DNA of 34,988 nt, taken from the NCBI GenBank assembly GCA_002343715.1, contig DDSA01000275.1:1-34988 (forward strand), read 5' to 3'. Origin of the DNA: Phycisphaerales bacterium UBA2402. Its GTDB lineage: Bacteria > Planctomycetota > Phycisphaerae > Phycisphaerales > UBA1924. A program made the translations under genes and the position numbers. Of this stretch, positions 34,747 to 34,988 are shown in pieces (the first letter of the stretch is position 1; every line of letters begins with the position of its first letter). The notes beneath the pieces are model-generated. The model was not told the DNA's origin. It was given only the letters and a program-made list of their open reading frames with translations, and ran no database searches.

Positions 34747-34988
34747 GAGTAGAAGTCGCGCACGCCGCCGGCGTTCGTGCCCGGGGGCACCTCGATGAAC
34801 CCGTCGGCACGGGCCGCGCCCGGCACATCGCCCGAACTGGCGTGCATCGCCAGCGCCAGCCCGCCTAAAGGGTCGCGCATCACCAATCGGTGCCACCACA
34901 TGCCCAACGTCCTGCCGTCGTCGGACTCGATGCGGGCTTTCAACGGGCCGCCGAGGGCCGCCGCGCCCGCGAACGCCGCGGCGACCGG
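34737..34988 (-). CDS. moeA: Molybdopterin molybdotransferase MoeA, C-terminal end only
   Basis: The reading frame runs off the right edge, so only the last 83 residues are seen. They carry the MoeA domain IV pattern: ending of the GNP-type segment and ALGGPLKARIE, then WWHRLVM, and the closing MHASSGDVPGAARADGFIEV PPGT-type run. MoeA inserts molybdenum into molybdopterin-AMP, releasing molybdenum cofactor. With mobA and pdxH downstream it forms an overlapping three-gene run, giving functional support to both molybdenum-cofactor calls. The N-terminal domains cannot be examined. Confidence 0.8.
   Translation of the reverse strand, partial: PVAAAFAGAAALGGPLKARIESDDGRTLGMWWHRLVMRDPLGGLALAMHASSGDVPGAARADGFIEVPPGTNAGGVRDFYSWT

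Overview
The window is GC-rich, tightly packed DNA with the marks of a planctomycete, most likely class Phycisphaerae. The signs are Hanks-type kinases with C-terminal TPR or WD40 regions, an ECF sigma factor of the planctomycete type beside a kinase, a PEP-CTERM-like tail (VIPSP ... RRRR), a secreted peptidase ending in a GC-type dockerin, a multi-pass protein ending in a CPACGYDLR zinc ribbon, and a futalosine-pathway menaquinone gene. The taxonomic call is an inference from gene families. No rRNA, tRNA, CRISPR array, transposase or integrase was seen, and no stretch of more than about 300 bases lacks a gene.

Layout. 1-4447: the 3' part of a TPR protein (probably a kinase whose front lies outside the window) converges on a complete kinase-TPR gene, which overlaps its ECF sigma factor gene by 4 bp. 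4626-6410: a DUF4394 secreted protein with a strong terminator behind it, then maf. 6505-8736: a prolyl oligopeptidase lipoprotein on the minus strand with its own terminator. 8896-17713: a plus-strand run of a YjbR-like protein, an RsmB-type rRNA methyltransferase, a DUF58 protein, a kinase with a WD40 propeller, a PaaK-like adenylate-forming enzyme, ribosomal protein S18 and a GAF-type methionine sulfoxide reductase. 17840-19411: an M23 peptidase with dockerin. 19429-22083: an APC permease followed without a gap by a membrane SpoIIE-type phosphatase (minus strand). 22122-24466: a two-gene type II restriction-modification system (CfrBI-like, N4-cytosine type) in visibly more AT-rich DNA. 24680-26167: threonine synthase. 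26255-28810: an eight-helix membrane protein converging on a secreted esterase. 28901-31624: mqnA, then a divergent sigma-70-like multi-HTH protein. 31633-34988: a TolC-type outer-membrane lipoprotein, then an overlapping moeA (partial)-mobA-pdxH operon on the minus strand.

How the genes work together. Signalling dominates the left half: one sigma factor, two complete kinases, one probable kinase remnant and one PP2C phosphatase within about 20 kb. Housekeeping genes (rpsR, rsmB, maf, thrC, mqnA, pdxH, Moco genes) are scattered among them without their usual operon partners. The only clear sign of horizontal acquisition is the restriction-modification island. The most unusual single gene is the 624-residue sigma-like protein at 29750-31624: it appears to carry three helix-turn-helix segments in front of degenerate sigma region 2 and region 4 modules.
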